From Melieria omissa (lineage: Eukaryota > Arthropoda > Insecta > Diptera > Ulidiidae), in NCBI GenBank assembly GCA_963971225.1, contig OZ020269.1, forward strand, positions 83,862,450 through 83,926,449: a stretch of DNA of 64,000 bases. The letters run 5' to 3'. Position numbers and translations under genes: made by a program. Below, in pieces: positions 36,330-47,939 of this stretch. The notes under the pieces are model-generated. The model was not told where the DNA came from. It did not search any database and saw only the letters and a list, made by a program, of their open reading frames with translations. The first letter of the stretch is position 1. Each line of letters opens with the position of its first letter.

Positions 36330-39300
36330 TTCGAGATCGACTGAATCCCTTCTTTAATTTTAACATTTTACCCTTCAACTGTCCTCAACCTTTTCCTTCT
36401 TTGAATTTTTACTTTGTTTTTCTTATTTCTTACAGTATGTCCTTACCCATTTCTTCTCTTTTAAACTACTTTTTTTAAACACAAATAATTTTTTCCATTC
36501 CTTTGTCGGCCCCTAATTGTTTGCATCTCCTGTTTCTGTCGCTCTTGTTGGTGCATTTTCTCTATTGTCATCGACATCGACACGACAACAGCAGCGAATA
36601 AAACTCCAAGCGCATTACAAACAAACAATCAGACATACAGAGAAATGTCCTTACAAACAAACAAAGCACCGAGTCGACAGTCAGAGTAGCAAATGTCACA
36701 CAACTCCGCGCGGCATTGTATCAGCCTCCCTCGGCATTTCAATAGTGCGTTTCATATCCTTTTAGATTTCCATTTGTCGACGAATTTTTGTGTGCGTTTT
36801 ATTGGCAGCGACTTTGCAATGCTGTTGTTTTCGCAGACTTAACAAGATGCCCCGCACCCCACTCGCTCTTGTTCGATATTTTTGCATATTTGCGTGTTTT
36901 CTTACTTGTTTTACTCCGTTTTGTTGTCGACTTTTCATGTTGCAATCATCTTCCCTCTTCAATTTTGAAATATTTTCCGCTTGCAAATCGCTTTTGTCGT
37001 CTTATTTAGGTGTTTTTCTTGTTTTGCGTTTTCATTTTGCTTTGTTTACTCTTTTACCTGAATTTGAAGTTTTGCATTTGCTTTGGCCCCTCACTGAAGA
37101 CACTGCTGTCTCTTTGGGACATGCAATTTATGCGCCCTGTGCGTCGCTCTGTGTATCCTTGAGGTGATTTACCAATACCGTTACCGATACTTTAAAATGC
37201 TCTTACAGCTCTTTGCTTTGTTGTATTCCCTTTCATTTCCGTCTCTGAATCTATATTTTTCGTGAGCAGATTTTCAAATTGCAAAGATTATTGTGTATGT
37301 TATAGTTGTCTACTTGCGTCCTACCCGTGCGGCCTGCCTGCTCCTGCTTATTATTTTCTTGTACTGCCACTTGTCTGCTTGACAGTCGTTCGCCCGGCTG
37401 GCCCATATTGCCAGTGCAGATAATGATGATAAAGTGATTCCTGCAATGGTCTGTGGTGCCGGCTCGCTTCCTGTTCCGCTGCGAGCGTGTCGGTCGCACA
37501 GCTTTTATCTGCGTGCAGTGGCACTTTATGTGCGCTGCGCTGCCGCCGCTCGACCAAGTCTGTTGTGTGTTTGTGGGATAAATTGCCAAACTAGTTAGTG
37601 AAAATATTGCACTATTTTTCACCGAAGCGTAGGAGCACAGCGTGTCTGACGATTGCATTGCATTTTATGTTTGTACGCCTTGCCGAATGTCTGTCCATGA
37701 GGGTCATTGAACAGTGTCGGTGAATGATGTGTCTTGCAAAGATTGCAATGCGGTTGAGGTAAAGTGGAGAAATATTTGACAGAATTATGCATGGTTGCAG
37801 TAGACAAAAGGGATAACTGAATTGGTTACTAAAGCAACAAGAGTTGGCCAAGATGGGTTGATTGACACGCACATGTTCCAACCTTAAAGACTGTTCAATG
37901 CGAACAGTCAATGGGAGTTCCAATGAAAGTGCACCATTTCTTTTAAAAATATTGTAGTAATGATGTTTTTAGTACTTTTAAAAGAAGACATGTTCCAACC
38001 AGGTGTGGAATAAAATATTTAGCAAATGTGCCCGCGACTCTGATCACATGGAATTGATAAGCATACATATAAAGTAATAGCATACTTTTAGGGTGATTTA
38101 AATAATATTAGACGTTTTCCATTACATTCAAACTTAATTTATGAATGGTAAACTGTGCACTTGAGTGCAATGCGTTCAATTCAACATTAGGTAATCGCCT
38201 TCTCATCGAGAAGAATTTATTCAACTCAAAGTGTGATAACATCAACAATTATCTATGAGCACTTTGTCAATACTTCTACGATTATTCGTTCAATTGTGAT
38301 ACCCTCTGCGTTTTCAACGTTTTATTTAAATTGTTTGCCAAAAATGAATGCCAAAAAAACCTTGAATATAATTTGAAAATAAGAAAACCAATAAAAACTA
38401 TGCATGCTGCATTTGATTTTCAAATTGTTACAATTCGTTCAAGAACCAAAAAAAACACAACCATTGCAAATTGCATAGAAATTTTTGGAATGCTACAAAA
38501 ATGCATTGAATTGTAAAAACCAGTAAAATGCAAATTGAAAAATGCACTGGCCTGTAAATACGACTTCAATCTGGTGGGCCGACCAAACCCAGCGCCCCAG
38601 ACCCACATGGTTGTTTTTGTCGTAGCGCTGCTTCTGTTGCCTTTACTTCCTTTGGCCTCCCTCTTTATTGCCCTACTAAGTCCTGCTATGCTCATTCCTA
38701 TCCTTAATTTATGCCACTACTCGCCTGACTGCAACGCACCCACATCTTTCGCCCGCGTCTTCAGCGCACTTGCATCGCAGAAAGCTCACTTCATCTGTAA
38801 TGGCGCTATTTTTGCATTTGCCTTCACTTCCACTGCCAAGTGGCAACCGCACAAACCGCAATCTCATTCACAACGTTTTATTCATGTTCGCCGCAGTCGT
38901 TGTTCGTGTTGCCGCTGCCGTTGCGTGCGTACTTAATGCGTCCATAAAAGTTGCACTTACCTGCAAAATTACTTTTCGGGCTAAGAAACGCGGAAGCTCG
39001 AATGCGCTGTCGGTTCATTCAATAAATCGAAAGGGGTGAGCGAAGGCAGCGAGAGCGAAAAAGAAAGAAGGGGTGTCCGCAAATAGTTAAACAATTGTCA
39101 TAATTTGTGTGGAAAAACCCCAAAAATGTTGGCTGAGAATGCCACATTGTTTTTGTCTTCACTTCTACATTATTTTCTCTCTTCACTTCTACATTCTTTT
39201 TAAGCTTCGTTAAGACGTAAATAAGTGTCCTAATGTATATAAAAGTGACAGTAATTTTGCGGCACTTTTTATCAGCATTTTTCTTAGTTCTCCGAAAATT

Positions 39301-39380
39301 CGGAGTAATAGTAATATGCTTTGTAACGTTAAGAAATTAAAAAACAACATTAGCAGAGTTGCCTAAAACGCGACATATTA
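36330..39380. other. Non-coding stretch, no gene seen
   Basis: GC-richer segments at 36500-37200 and 38560-39050 give frames on both strands (for example 38535-38936), but none shows a recognised domain. Confidence 0.5.
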
Positions 39381-39389
39381 CTCCGAAAA

Positions 39390-39978
39390 ATTGATTTAAG
39401 TAAATTTATATAACGTTTATAACTAAAAACTTACTCCCATATGCTTGAAATTGTTATATGAGTTTTAACCTTAAATTTGTTCTAAAATCTGATTTGTATG
39501 TTTATTTTTAATTCTAAGTGATTAAGTATGATTTAAAGATAAATCTGGATGCAAAAGTTGCTCCAAAACTTATACAAATTCTTCTTGACATAACGTTTAT
39601 TATTAGCAATTTACTCCTAAATCCACTTGGTTTAAATTGTAACTTGAATTGGTACATACATTTATCCTAAAATCAGATTTTTATGTTTAGTTTTAACTAA
39701 AAGTGACTTAGTATGATTTGAAGCTCACTCAGATTGCAAAATTTACTCCGAAACTTCTAAAATTTTCCCTTAAGTTAGATTTGTATGATTATTTTTACCT
39801 CTGAGGGACTAAGTATAATTTGAAGCCAACTGTGGCTGTAAAATCTACTACGAAACTTCTACAAATTTTTGCTTAAATGGGATTTTTATGTTTATTTTAA
39901 GCTCTAAGTGGCTTAGTATGATTTAAAGCTAACTTTGGATGCAAAATTTACTCCGAAACTTTTGCAAATTGAATATAG
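39390..39978. repeat. Tandem array, about 103-bp unit
   Basis: A unit containing TTTATGTTTATTTT, CTAAGTG, TTAGTATGATTTAAAGC and ATTTACTCCGAAACTT is repeated. GTATGATTT or its variant is at 39526, 39711, 39813 and 39916, so the spacing is 102-103 bases for the last two steps and 185 for the first. The array is broken off exactly at the solo LTR at 39979. Confidence 0.8.
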
Positions 39979-40346
39979 TGCTACGAAAATTACTTTCTCT
40001 ACGTTCGTATCTGGATTGTGCTTGAAAATAAAACCACTTCAATTACTCAACGCAAACCGCATTCTAAAACCAGCTATCACTTTATTTACAAATCTACACT
40101 TTGGTTATCTTTACACTACTACTATTGCATGTTTCCCCTTTGCTTGCTCAAATCAGACTCGACCTCCTGCGCTGCACACTGCTGCTTTTTATACTTGTTT
40201 TCTTATCGCACCGATTTTTCTTGCACATTCCAGTTGGACTCTCTATCTCGATTGTTCTAGCACAGCCCATCACCTTCGCGAACCAAGCGCATGCCTAAAA
40301 GTATGCTTGGAAAAGCATTCATACATAGCAAAGCAATCGCGTTACA
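39979..40346 (-). mobile_element. Solo LTR, family A, copy 2
   Basis: This is a 368-bp LTR in reverse orientation, flanked by a 4-bp duplication ATAG (39975-39978 and 40347-40350). It starts TGCTACGAAAA and ends CGCGTTACA. It carries the reverse polyadenylation and TATA regions seen in the other copies (near 40080 and 40185). No internal retrotransposon sequence accompanies it, so it is a solo LTR left by recombination. It sits at the end of the 103-bp tandem array. Confidence 0.9.
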
Positions 40347-40504
40347 ATAGTTAATCAATTTAGTTTTTTTGGTAATTGAAGTTTGTTGTTTAAGCGAATA
40401 GAGTCCTCTCCTCTTTTTCAAATAAACCAACCATTAATGGCCTTCTGAACCTCCTTAAAAGTTAGCTAAGCCTAAGTTTCATTTCTCTACACTTAGTCCC
40501 TTAA

Positions 40505-40743
40505 CCGTAGATCGAGCTTCAAAAAAATTAAGGAATCCTATCCTTTGTATACAAAGTAGAGAATTATAAACTTTTAAATTTTCTCAAGACCTCTTTCTTA
40601 AAAAGTGTGAAAGATGGTTTTAAACAAACATAATCCCAACACAACAAAGTCACAAAGAATGGTTAAATTAATTATATCCTGAAAAAAGTTATAATAAAAC
40701 AAAAACCAAATGTATCATTTTTGATACAAAGCTCGATCTACGG
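40505..40743. mobile_element. piggyBac-type MITE (239 bp)
   Basis: Perfect 15-bp inverted repeats, CCGTAGATCGAGCTT, lie at 40505-40519 and 40729-40743. Each is bounded by TTAA (40501-40504 and 40744-40747), the target site of piggyBac transposases. Next to the ends lie palindromes: CTTTGTATACAAAG at 40543-40556 and a TGTATCATTTTTGATACA hairpin at about 40711-40728. There is no coding capacity. Confidence 0.88.
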
Positions 40744-40939
40744 TTAACTACGAAATGTGTTTTTAAATCTAGAAATTTCCTCCTATCTTAACTCATTTGC
40801 CATATCCGAAATTGTGAAATTGTATACTGAAATTTCTTCAAATAATAACAATAATACCAGTGACAACTTTTACTCCAAAGTATGTTTTACCAACTCTAAA
40901 TTTTATCAAAACTCCTGAAGTATTTGTTTGACGCAAAGA

Positions 40940-41170
40940 AAATTCTGCCAAGGACACCCTGGAGCACAATCTTTGCTCCTGTGCGGCTATTTTAAGACTG
41001 CGACGTACTTAGGAGCGCCGTTCTTTTCTGCGTTAGAAGAGGTCCCTAAGTATGACCCTATGCCTCCTATGCTTCTCCAAAACACCCAAATTCTTACCGA
41101 TCACTTAAGGAGCTCTTAGTGGAAACTTCAGGAACCCAAAAGGGTCTATGCATGGCCAACCTAACATAAC
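40940..41170 (+). pseudogene. LINE 3'-end fragment
   Basis: The frame 40928-41119 contains YLGAPFFSALEEVPKYD, which resembles the segment after the Cys/His finger at the end of ORF2 in R1/Jockey-like LINEs. Non-coding sequence with AAAAGGGTCTATGC and TGGCCAACCTAAC follows. The same tail words, GGTCTATGTGTGGCCAAC, follow the LINE fragment at 58.8 kb. It is short and damaged. Confidence 0.5.
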
Positions 41171-41174
41171 TTGC

Positions 41175-42524
41175 AGTATTTCCTTTATCCAATATTCGTA
41201 TTTTTACTTCACACTTCTTCAAATATCTAATTTTCAATTTCTCCAAATTGAATCAGTTAAATTATCTCTCGCTTGCTCTTTTGTAGGAAATCCAATGCCA
41301 ACTTGTTTTCGTCCTTGTTTAATAAACCATATTGGGATCACCTACAAAAAGACCTGCGCGATCTGGTCATTTTAGGTACCTCATTCTAACATTAAAGTTG
41401 AAATAGTTATATTCAATATTCCTATCATCAATCAAAGTTTAATCGTCGCCTTAAAAACCATTACTCCGAAACCAGTTTGAATGTTCTTCTGTATGCAAAT
41501 GTGGCAACACTACTTTGCCAGCGCATCTTTGCATCTTTGTGCGCGTGTGTGCTTGTGGGAGTCGCCGAGTTCAAATTTGACAGCCAAAGTGTCTGGAATA
41601 ATAGCGACATGCGACGCGTTGGCGACGCGCAGCACTCATACCTTCCGGTCTCAGGCGTTTCCGCCCGACAGTGGCCTCCCGACATGACTGCCTGTGCACG
41701 ATAGGGTTGGGCGCAGCAGACAGTGAGCGTTTCGCAGACAACGCCGTTTCGGCATTGTAATGTGGCGCGGACCGGCAGCTGACATTGTTGTCAAATGACT
41801 GGCGAATGACATTTAATGGATTTGCTGCAAGAACAGCGCTGCACCAGAGAGCAACCCGCGCGTGAGTGTAATAGACGAATGACATGTTTTGTGCGCTTTG
41901 GAATTTTCGTCAAGAGATTTTGCCCATTCTTGCTTATCGCTTGCGGCACTTGCGGCGCACTCGCTGCCGCACGTGCAGCTCTACCACTCGTTATGCTTAA
42001 ACAAATTTGCGATTTTTTAGCAGCTGGCAAATGGCTACGGCAAGCGTGCGCTTTCGCCGCTCAATTGCTCGAGGGAAATTTATTGAAAATTCAAATATTT
42101 GCATATGCCGTCAAGTGGTAATACTTTGTATTGGCTTAGAAGTGTTGGAAGTGAGAAAACTGCATAAACGTAAATCATTTTTTCGCTACGCTCCTGCATC
42201 CCTGTGTGTGTGTGTGAACGAACGAATGTTCGCTGTGTTAAAGTGAAAATCAATTTTTCTTTTGGCCTTTTCGCATCTCCACTAGTGTGATTTTTCCATT
42301 ACCGCTTTTGTGCAAGAAAATTGAAAATTTATTGGCGCCAGTAAGCAATGTTTTGCAAATGTAATTGCCTCACTCGGCGACTGCCTCACTGCTCTCGCTT
42401 TCATAAATCGATTCATGCATCCAAATATCCCTCTTACCCTCTATTAGCATTATAATAGCCATAATAATAATTCGCTGATATTATGAAAACTTTATGCTCA
42501 ACGCAACACACTTTATGCTTGCAG
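41175..42524. other. Intron upstream of the hppy exon
   Basis: The segment 41470-42120 is GC-richer and gives several frames on both strands (for example 41816-42121 and 41571-41885), but none has a domain or an exon-like boundary. The acceptor of the hppy exon is TTATGCTTGCAG at 42513-42524. Confidence 0.6.
42513..42524 (+). promoter_or_regulatory. hppy: Splice acceptor of hppy exon
   Basis: TTATGCTTGCAG precedes the first kinase codon. Kinase homology with other MAP4K3 proteins begins right at the GCG (Ala) that follows, in the DVYKAKR context known from the family. Confidence 0.85.
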
Positions 42525-42945
42525 GCGAAACGCATACAGAGCAATGAGTTGGCCGCCATCAAAGTCATCAAACTGGAGCCCACCGACGACATACAGATCA
42601 TACAGCAGGAGATAATCATGATGCGCGACTGCCGGCACAAGAACATCATCACCTACTACGGGTCGTATCTGCGACGCGACAAGCTGTGGATTTGCATGGA
42701 GTACTGTGGCGGCGGCAGTCTGCAGGACATCTACCAAGTGACGGGACCGCTGACGGAGCAACAGATCGCCTATATGTGCCGCGAAACGTTGAAAGGACTC
42801 GAGTACCTGCATTCGATGGGCAAGATGCATCGTGATATCAAGGGCGCCAACATACTGCTGACGGAGCAGGGCGACGTCAAGTTGGCGGATTTTGGCGTGT
42901 CGGCGCAAATAACGGCGACGATTAACAAGCGCAAGAGCTTTATTG
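42525..42945 (+). CDS. hppy: Internal exon of happyhour (MAP4K3-type kinase)
   Basis: The exon encodes 140 residues of a Ser/Thr kinase domain of the germinal-centre-kinase group, closest to fly Happyhour and human MAP4K3. It starts in phase 0 after a TTGCAG acceptor and ends in phase 1 before GTAAGT. Visible elements in order: [12 protein letters not shown] with the ATP-binding Lys (residue 13), the C-helix Glu in QQEIIMM (29), [17 protein letters not shown] (hinge, 45-61), [15 protein letters not shown] (62-76), HRDIKGAN catalytic loop (102-109), DFG (122-124), and the activation-segment KRKSFIG. The Ser at 138 probably corresponds to the regulatory Ser170 of MAP4K3. The glycine loop before it and the TPYWMAPE after it must be on other exons, which I do not find in the window. 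In flies hppy acts in nutrient/TOR and EGFR-linked signalling. All catalytic residues are intact, and codon use is GC-rich, unlike the surroundings. Confidence 0.95.
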
Positions 42946-42951
42946 GTAAGT
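42946..42951 (+). promoter_or_regulatory. hppy: Splice donor of hppy exon
   Basis: GTAAGT matches the consensus donor. It splits the Gly codon of the SFIG-TPYW stretch, giving a phase 1 intron. Confidence 0.9.
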
Positions 42952-44470
42952 GTACGGAAGATAAGTGATGCCAGTGATTTCGGTTGGTGTGAAAATATAT
43001 AAATTAAGAGCTTTTAGTATAAGCGTTCTTAGTCATAAAGGCGTTTTGGTAAAACTAAGATGGTTTATAGCTGATTCAATGCAATGAAATAGACGTCAAT
43101 GCCACTAATGGCATACTGAGCGTATGAGTAACATTGGGCGCTTGGTAAAATTTAATAATTGTTTAACCAGAGGCAGTCATAGTGGACGAGAACTTTAATT
43201 ACAGCTCGTTGTACAGGGCGTATGAGTAATATTTGTTCTTCAATTTTAATTTGTTTATCTATTTTGCAAAGTGTTTCTTTATATTAGAAGTCTGTGTAAC
43301 ACTAAACAAACACCTAACTTATTCGGGGCGTATGAGTAACAATATTGGAAAATTATTTTAGTTTGCTTCTTAACTGGGAAAAATATTTGTAAAACGTGCA
43401 GAAGGAATGGTAGGAGCAATAGCTCCGGAGAGGGTAAATGCGAAGCTGTATTTCTGCAAGTTGAACAGAAATAAGATACTTTTTTGCAGCTTAAAAAGCC
43501 ATGTATTAGTTATCGTGATATTTCCAGACTTTGGCACAGATGAAAGCATGAAGGTCACAAGCATTTCATTGTTTGTGTAGAATGATGCACAAAATGATGC
43601 AGTTTTTTAACTATTTGATTCGGACTAAAGGCCATCTTACTCGATTTAGGATGCATTCAACTATTTTAGAGTTCTCCAAATTGGACTGAAAACCTTTTTT
43701 GGCTTGGTTCATGTCTGCCTTATCCTGATGTCTTTTAACGCACATCAAAGTCACCCTGAATTGACGGAGACTCCTGTTGAGTTTATGGACAGAATACGCA
43801 TTGGTGTTCAACTGGTTGTCCACGCTTTAATAATTGACCATTGAGACAACGTGCATTTAATAAAACTTTCTGGGGCATAATTCTGTCCATGCCCAGTGCT
43901 AGACTAAGCTTGATTAATTGTTATGAAATGAATTCTTCAATTTAAATTATTTAATTATTATTAATAAGTCTCCATTTTCCGTAAATTGACAATGATTTCG
44001 TTATATATTTTTTATTTATAAATTTTTCAATTTAAACAATAGTAAAAATATACAAGTTTTTCACTCGCCAACCGCTATTTCCGCCTGCAATACAACATTT
44101 GACAAGCATTTAAGCTCGTCAATTGAGCGGCCAAAACAGCGAAAACCATTATTTATGCGCCACTTTCCGTTATGGTAACAAATAAATCTGGCTATCTCTT
44201 TTCAACGATTTTGTTTTTTCTACCCTCGTTCAAGCCAGAAATTGAATGTTCAGCATCAATTAGCACAGCAGGCAGCGTTCAATTCGCTGCAGCCTATTTT
44301 TAGCGTTTTTTATTATCTTGTTTTAATGTTTTATTTTATTATAAGTGTTTGTTTCTATTTATTGTTATATTTGTTTATATTAGGTTTTTCATGAACTAAC
44401 ATTTTTTGCGAATATTCACTGACCTCAATTAATTTGTTTAACATAGATTACTCAATTTCTCTTAAAAACC
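42952..44470. other. Intron downstream of the hppy exon
   Basis: There is no coding signal. Three copies of a GGGCGTATGAGTAAYATT word lie at 43119-43135, 43216-43233 and 43325-43346 (see findings). Confidence 0.6.
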
Positions 44471-44985
44471 GATTTGCTTCCACTGGTTGTTCTTCCCATA
44501 TTTTGCAGTGATTCTGCCCGCGCTTGAATTTTTGTTTATTTTAATTTTTGTTTTGACTCACTGTAAATATTTATTTGCTAAAAATACTCCTTTTTCTAAA
44601 AATAAAAAATGTATTTCAATTGATTTGTTTCCACTCGTTGTTCTTCCCATCATTTTTAGTATTTCTGTACACATTTAACTTTTTATTTAATTTTTTAATT
44701 TTTCGTTTGACTCACTACAGATATTAATTTGCCAAAAATACTCCTTTCTCTACATATTAAAAATAAAATAAATTCATTTGCTGGAAGCTGGTTGTTCTTC
44801 CCATATTTTGTAATATATCTTTGCCCACATTTAAATTTATATTTAATTTTTTAATTTTTCCTTGATCACACATAAATATTTATTTGCCTTCTGCGTCTTA
44901 AAAAATTTTAAATTACCTTCTCTTTCCCCCCAGTAATTGGAAAATTAAACAAGAACGTTTGCCGCTGGCTGTTCTTGTCTGGAGC
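44470..44985. repeat. Tandem repeat, 151-154-bp unit
   Basis: Three full copies and a partial fourth carry CCACTGGTTGTTCTTCCC, a long AT-rich middle, TTTGACTCACT and ATTTGCCAAAAATACTCC. TTGTTCTTCCC is at 44487, 44638 and 44792, with a variant at about 44969. The spacing is 151, 154 and about 177 bases. Confidence 0.8.
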
Positions 44986-44989
44986 AATA

Positions 44990-45680
44990 AAATTTCCCTC
45001 TTAATTTGTTTTCATTGCCCATAAACACGTTTTGAATATGTTTATGCTGTCACCACAACATGGCAACTGTTGTTGTTATTGTGGTTAGTATTTTTATTAA
45101 ATACAAATTTCAACGCATTTGTCTAATGTTTCTGCCATTTGTTGCACTCAAGCGTAGCAATTGTCCTCACTTGTACATAGACACTGTTCTTGTTTTGTTC
45201 ATAGCTCTGTCTCCTGCTGCTTCAGTCCAGCTTTTGTGTCCTTTTTTTGGTCTGTTGCGCTCATACATTCAAGTGGTCTTTGGAGATTTTTGACACTTTT
45301 GGTTTGCTTTTTCTGCAAATTTTGTGCACATTTCATGCGTTTTGTCTGTGGCTTTGTTCGTCTCGGTGTTGCTGTGGTTAGCTGTGCCTTCTGTTATTGT
45401 ATTGGTTGCTTACTTTTTATTTATTTTCTTTTCGGTAAGATTTAAGTGGCATTTGTCTTGTCTGATCTTTGCGGTTTATGCGAGTCTTTGCATTATTGTT
45501 AACTGTTTTCCAGATTCATCTGCATTTTGGCTTTTGACTTGATTTTTCAATATAATTTTTTGAAAGCTTTATGTTGGCTTAACCGATTAACATGCACATG
45601 TTAAGTGTAGTAAAAGGAAATCCTACATTTTTCCAATAGATGGCTTTAGTAATCTGTATCTTGCGTCTAAAAAGAGCGTT
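44990..45680. other. Non-coding stretch, no gene seen
   Basis: T-rich frames at 45060-45542 (Phe, Val, Leu, Cys) have no domain. They look like hydrophobic proteins only because of the T-rich composition. Confidence 0.5.
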
Positions 45681-45681
45681 C

Positions 45682-45873
45682 AGGTTAAGTTAGATGGCTT
45701 GAAAAAGCGTGTAGCGCGCTGGCTTCTCATACCAGAGGCTCTAGGTTCGACTCCTAGCACGGGTTGGTGGAAAAATCGTCGTCTTCTATCATCTATTCCT
45801 ATGAAGCAGATGAGAATTACAAGAATCGCATAGGTGCGCTCTCGGCAGGCAATTTCAAAACCTCCTGTGAAAG

Positions 45874-45875
<2 letters not shown>
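45682..45875 (+). mobile_element. tRNA-derived SINE, type 1, truncated
   Basis: A tRNA-like head contains GCGCGCTGGCTTCTCATACC and a B box GGTTCGACTCC at 45744-45754. A body with GTCTTCTATC follows, then CTCGGCAGGCAAT and AAAACCTCCTG at 45840-45866. The head and the GTCTACTTCTATC-type segment match the minus-strand SINE at 5138-4886. The tail is missing. Confidence 0.65.
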
Positions 45876-45879
<4 letters not shown>

Positions 45880-45904
<25 letters not shown>

Positions 45905-47400
45905 CTCATATTCTCACTCGCGTTGATAACTTTTCAATATTCTTTTTAATTATTTTCTTTTTGTGTATTTTTCATTAAAATAAATTTTCCTACTAATTTC
46001 GTTGCATCCTTTTAATTTGCTTTGCTTAAATTTCTTCAGCCAGTGCATAGCAAAAGTGAAATTTTTAAAGTGCCAACAGCAAACAGATTTCTCCAAACTT
46101 GCTAACAAAAGCAGCTGAGATTGCAGTTGTCACTTTCTAACATAAAAGCAGCAAACATAATAGAAGAAAAGGAAACTGTTCCAGAAAGCTGCATTCTTCA
46201 TGGCAGCTGCAGTTGATGGCACAAACAGGAACCCATAAACTTTCGTTATTAAAAGTCGTAAAAATATTAAACAACTTTAGCACAAACACAAAAAGCGACT
46301 CTAATTTGCCGGAGCAGCATGAAAAAAAACTAACGAAAATCAGCACAAGCGAATTTAATTTCAGCACAACATTAATGGCTATAAAAAGAAAACTCGCACA
46401 CACACACACAAAAACAAATTGACAGTTTAGAGGAAATGAGAAAAAATATTGAGTAACAATAGTTGGTTTCGGAGGGTGTGCACAACAAGAAAATGTTTAA
46501 AAAACAACAACAATAACAAGACCCAAAACGAAAAATTGGCGACAAAAGTGGCCATTGTTGGCCATGTTTTTTCTTAACCATTTCTACTGCAAACACTACT
46601 GAAGCGCACCGCATACGGACCTTTCCGCCCGTCGCCCCTTCCGCCCAATCATGGTCTACTCGCTCTATTGCTGTTACTATTCTATTGTAGTGGCCGCTCA
46701 ACATTTGTTCTACATTCTTTGCGTTGCTCTTCCTGCGCTCTACACAGTCTTTTTTTCTTCGATTTTCTGTGGACTTTCCTATACAAAAGTAAATAATTTT
46801 AAAATATCTTCTTTTTTTTGTGTCTACAACGAACGATTCTTCGTTCATTTGTAGCAACCGTGTTTGTTGTTCAAGTCATGCCCAAGTCCTGCTCCTATTT
46901 TTGCTGTGCGCTTCGTGGACATGTGAAGGCAAGTTTAGTTTAGTTTTAGTTTCATAGAGATTTGAACTAAGGACTTTGATTTGAGTAAAGATTGAAATGG
47001 TTCGAATGGAATAGAGTATTTATAAGGGAATAGAGTATATTCTGCGCTCATATCTATTGTGACATGTTTGGACCCAACTTTAATGTCTCACTTTTAACTT
47101 TCAGGGATCTTATGTGCCAAATGAACACTCTCTCTCTACTCTCTTAGTTCCTGGTTTCCAAAAGAAATAAATGAAAAACTCCAGCTCGGGAGAAGTAATA
47201 CTGGTTTTTGCTCTTCTTCTTGACTTCTTTTACTCGACACTGGGATCATGGATGGTTTCTGGACTGTTGGTAAGGGCCCAACACTCAAAAAGATTGGACC
47301 TTTTTTCAAATCATTTCTGCAGGAGCTGCATGTATGAGGAATGGAGCGAAACCGTGTTTCATCTCTTGATTGTTCATTCTATTGAATGCTTTTAAGGCGA
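45880..47400. other. Non-coding stretch, no gene seen
   Basis: CAA and CA runs (46395-46420, 46505-46525) give frames on both strands, including 46372-46857 on the minus strand. None of them has a domain. Confidence 0.5.
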
Positions 47401-47407
47401 AAGATGT

Positions 47408-47932
47408 CTAAACCTTTCGCTACAGGTTTTTACTGCGAAAAGTTAAAACTCTAAACCTATGGATTTAGTCTTCTGTGTGGTTATGTCAACAACATCCCAC
47501 AATAATTTTTTTACTTTTTGATACCGGACCCTGTTTTATAGAGTGTTGTCATATGAAAGCAACTATATTGTTGTAGCTGTAATATTTACTTAAACATAAA
47601 AATGTTTAAAAACAACAAAAAAAATTCAAAATTTAAAAACATTTTTGAAAATTTAGGTAAAAAGATCAAATAAAAATGTTTTTTTATTTGTTTTCTTATT
47701 TTTTCTGTTTTTTCTTTCTTTACTATACAAAGATAAAACATTAAACAAGCGTGAATACTTATTTTCTTTAAACTTAAATATTCAGTTTGTTAATTTCGTA
47801 TTATTAGAACTAAACTAGAATTTCAAACTTTTCCAAGGACCAACAAAAAAATCGACTGTTGAAACTATAGAGAGATCACACGTCCACAAAGTAGCATGTT
47901 GTCATATAGCAACAAAATAGCGAAAGGGTTAA
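47408..47932. mobile_element. Possible old piggyBac-type element
   Basis: The right end, read on the minus strand, is TTAACCCTTTCGCTA (up to 47932). A matching CTAAACCTTTCGCTA begins at 47408, 13 of 15 bases agreeing. A TGTTGTCATAT word occurs near both 47544 and 47899. The left TTAA is changed to CTAA, so the element is either old or only one end is real. Confidence 0.35.
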
Positions 47933-47939
47933 ATCTCAC

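Noticed and set aside
35957..36478. Open frame of 173 residues
   Set aside because: It is a translation of the TATCA microsatellite followed by T-rich DNA.
42513..42908. Minus-strand open frame of 131 residues opposite the kinase exon
   Set aside because: It is the shadow of the hppy exon, whose plus-strand translation matches the kinase family throughout.
45060..45542. Hydrophobic frames that could suggest a small membrane protein
   Set aside because: T-rich DNA gives Phe-, Leu- and Val-rich frames in all phases here. There is no domain and no splice signal.
47397..47420. GCGAAAG...CTTTCGC hairpin as regulatory fold
   Set aside because: It overlaps the doubtful left end of a possible piggyBac-type element and may simply reflect it.
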